A stretch of 7,709 nucleotides of DNA, from contig JALORV010000024.1 in the NCBI GenBank assembly GCA_025458735.1, positions 1 to 7,709 of the forward strand. Direction: 5' to 3'. Under the pieces are notes generated by a model that saw only the letters and a list, made by a program, of their open reading frames with translations, was not told where the DNA came from and searched no databases. Below, piece by piece: positions 7,584 through 7,709 of this stretch (its first letter is position 1; the number at the start of each line of letters is the position of its first letter). Origin of the DNA: Burkholderiaceae bacterium. Its GTDB lineage: Bacteria; Pseudomonadota; Gammaproteobacteria; Burkholderiales; Burkholderiaceae. A program made the position numbers and the translations under genes.

Positions 7584-7709
7584 CTACAAGGCCAGCGTCA
7601 GCTCGATCGTGTCACCGGTCCGCAGCTCGCCGCCGGCGCCGCGCGTCACGATGGCGTTGACGCCGAAGGTCACGCCACCCGCCGCATCGTCCCGGCGGTA
7701 CTGCGCCAG
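7584..7709 (-). CDS. Probable MOSC-domain protein, C-terminal fragment
   Basis: A minus-strand frame open from the window edge ends at a TAG at 7586-7584 and encodes 41 residues; the rest of the gene lies beyond position 7709. The fragment contains QYRRDD, then GGVTFGVNAIVTRG, then ELRTGDTIELTLAL at the end. This pattern of a conserved FGxN strand followed by a 'G-x-L-R-x-GD-x-I/V-E-L' strand is what I know from the C-terminus of MOSC domains, the beta-barrel domain of molybdenum-cofactor sulfurases and of YcbX/YiiM-type proteins that handle molybdenum cofactor or N-hydroxylated substrates. The identification rests on a short stretch. GC-rich codon use matches its neighbours. The gene converges with the DUF418 gene. 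Confidence 0.6.
   Translation of the reverse strand: MAQYRRDDAAGGVTFGVNAIVTRGAGGELRTGDTIELTLAL

Overview
The window is high-GC, densely coded bacterial chromosome with seven complete genes and the tail of an eighth, almost all housekeeping. The CoaD sequence (for example [20 protein letters not shown] and [10 protein letters not shown]) closely resembles what I remember of Burkholderiales CoaD. The divergent ftsY / rsmD-coaD arrangement is also common in beta- and gammaproteobacteria. I therefore infer a betaproteobacterium, probably Burkholderiales, but I cannot name a genus.

Layout. (1) At 1-2629 (+), ppk1 (polyphosphate kinase) is followed after 12 bases by sixA (phosphohistidine phosphatase). 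A near-consensus PHO box, CTGTCAT-CGAA-CCGTCAT, lies at 15-32, directly in front of ppk1. (2) At 2661-5068 (-), ftsY (SRP receptor GTPase) is followed by ppx/gppA (exopolyphosphatase family), with an ATGA overlap of stop and start. This unit converges on sixA across 31 bases that hold a GC-rich hairpin. (3) At 5183-6335 (+), rsmD (16S rRNA m2G966 methyltransferase) diverges from ftsY and is followed by coaD (phosphopantetheine adenylyltransferase). (4) At 6340-7557 (+), a DUF418/YeiB-type membrane protein starts 4 bases after the coaD stop codon. (5) At 7584-7709 (-) is the C-terminal end of a probable MOSC-domain protein, which converges on the DUF418 gene.

Functional reading. The left part is a phosphate-storage module: Ppk1 makes polyphosphate, Ppx degrades it, and SixA removes phosphate from histidine phosphocarriers. 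The two polyphosphate enzymes lie on opposite strands, tail to tail. The PHO box would place ppk1-sixA under PhoB control, while ppx travels with ftsY. The right part is a core block for ribosome modification and CoA synthesis with a membrane protein attached.

I found no mobile element, CRISPR array, tRNA or rRNA, and no sign of a new defence or biosynthetic system. The most useful observations are the PHO box and the doubt it casts on the apparent ppk1 start codon. No gene-free stretch exceeds 300 bases; the longest is 5069-5182, between ftsY and rsmD.
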